From contig HF988090.1 of the NCBI GenBank assembly GCA_000434635.1, forward strand, positions 40,669 to 47,056: a stretch of DNA of 6,388 bases. Direction: 5' to 3'. Source of the stretch: Firmicutes bacterium CAG:110. GTDB taxonomy: Bacteria > Bacillota > Clostridia > Oscillospirales > Oscillospiraceae. The first letter of the stretch is position 1, and each line of letters opens with the position of its first letter. The notes beneath the pieces were generated by a model. It ran no database searches. It saw only the letters and a list, made by a program, of their open reading frames with translations, and was not told where the DNA came from. Positions 6,006-6,388 of this stretch are shown one piece after another. A program made the position numbers and the translations under genes.

Positions 6006-6011
6006 CATAAT
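6003..6011 (+). promoter_or_regulatory. Possible extended -10 promoter before the flavodiiron gene
   Basis: CATAAT (6006-6011, 5 of 6 to the -10 consensus) is preceded by TG at 6003-6004, giving an extended -10 pattern (TG, one base, hexamer) at the end of the glycosyltransferase gene. No good -35 is visible about 17 nt upstream. This is weak evidence and co-transcription from the upstream promoter is as likely. Confidence 0.25.
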
Positions 6012-6033
6012 AACACAAAAAAGGAGCAATTTT

Positions 6034-6388
6034 ATGACAATCACAAAGGACATCCGGTACATCGGCGTCAACGACCATGCGGTCGACCTGTTCGAGGGAC
6101 AGTACGTTGTCCCAGGCGGCATGTGCTACAATTCCTACGCCATCGTGGACGAAAAGGTCGCCATTATGGACACCGTAGACCGGGGCTTTACCCATCAGTG
6201 GCTGGACAACATTCAGAACACCCTGGGCGGCCGCAAGCCGGACTACCTGGTGGTGCAGCACATGGAGCCTGACCACTCCGCCAACATCGCCAATTTCCTG
6301 AAGGTCTACCCCGAGGCGACCGTGGTTTCCTCCGCCAAGGCCTTTGTCATGATGAAAAACTTCTTCGGCGACGACTACGCCGACCGCC
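6034..6388 (+). CDS. fprA: Flavodiiron protein (FprA-family A-type flavoprotein), N-terminal part, runs off right edge
   Basis: The first 118 codons are visible and the frame is still open at the right edge. They read as the start of the metallo-beta-lactamase-like diiron domain: YNSYAIVDEKVAIMDTVD (32-49) and QHMEPDHSANIANFL (75-89). The H-x-E-x-D-H motif gives diiron ligands His76, Glu78 and Asp80, followed by His81, the arrangement of flavodiiron proteins rather than the HxHxDH of hydrolytic beta-lactamases. The family reduces oxygen to water or nitric oxide to nitrous oxide in the cytoplasm using electrons from rubredoxin, NAD(P)H oxidoreductases or F420, protecting anaerobes. The flavodoxin domain expected at the C-terminus is outside the window. 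The ATG at 6034 has AAGGAG at 6021-6026, spaced 7 nt. It lies 28 nt after the glycosyltransferase gene with no terminator between them, so it may be co-transcribed. Oxygen versus nitric oxide preference cannot be read from this part. Confidence 0.93.
   Translation, partial: MTITKDIRYIGVNDHAVDLFEGQYVVPGGMCYNSYAIVDEKVAIMDTVDRGFTHQWLDNIQNTLGGRKPDYLVVQHMEPDHSANIANFLKVYPEATVVSSAKAFVMMKNFFGDDYADR

Noticed and set aside
5073..6122. A 349-codon minus-strand open frame antisense to the glycosyltransferase and the start of the flavodiiron gene.
   Set aside because: Codon-aligned antisense of the glycosyltransferase; it spans the intergenic gap and two well-supported genes on the other strand and has no recognisable domain.
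1..6388. Mobile elements, CRISPR arrays, tRNA or rRNA genes, toxin-antitoxin or other defence systems.
   Set aside because: I saw no transposase or integrase motifs, spaced repeats, long terminal inverted repeats or tRNA cloverleaf sequence in the window; the only structured RNA is the T-box leader and the hairpins listed.

Overview
The window looks like chromosomal core sequence from an endospore-forming, anaerobic member of the Clostridia. Three things point there: sporulation regulators of the SpoIIAA/SpoIIAB type, a T-box riboswitch in front of an aminoacyl-tRNA synthetase gene, and an H-x-E-x-D-H flavodiiron protein typical of anaerobes. The DNA is GC-rich by eye, which fits an Oscillospiraceae/Ruminococcaceae-like lineage better than low-GC Clostridium; that lineage guess is inference.

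Left part, minus strand (1-3532). A sigma-A-like promoter at 3504-3532 drives an untranslated leader of about 290 nt that is a T-box riboswitch with a GUC (valine) specifier candidate. It is followed by valS (568-3207), encoding a complete 879-residue valyl-tRNA synthetase. Two hairpins follow valS, at 534-560 and 431-466. Next come spoIIAA (72-389, anti-sigma-F factor antagonist) and, overlapping it by 4 bases, the first 25 codons of spoIIAB (anti-sigma-F factor/kinase), which runs off the left edge.

Right part, plus strand (3562-6388). A promoter at 3562-3590, divergent from the valS promoter, drives a MATE-family efflux transporter (3624-5018). A strong second promoter (TTGACG, 17 nt, TATAAT) overlaps the last codons of that gene and drives a membrane-anchored family-2 glycosyltransferase of the polyprenyl-phosphate type (5067-6005). 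After 28 bases comes the N-terminal part of a flavodiiron protein (6034 to the right edge), possibly co-transcribed with the glycosyltransferase.

Functionally these are separate modules: translation (valS, controlled by uncharged tRNA-Val), forespore sigma-factor control (spoIIA), envelope or export functions (MATE and glycosyltransferase) and oxygen or nitric-oxide detoxification (flavodiiron protein). I do not see a new multi-gene system here. The points most worth a second look are regulatory: the perfect palindrome overlapping the putative spoIIA promoter, the nested hairpins after valS, and the promoter embedded in the end of the MATE gene.
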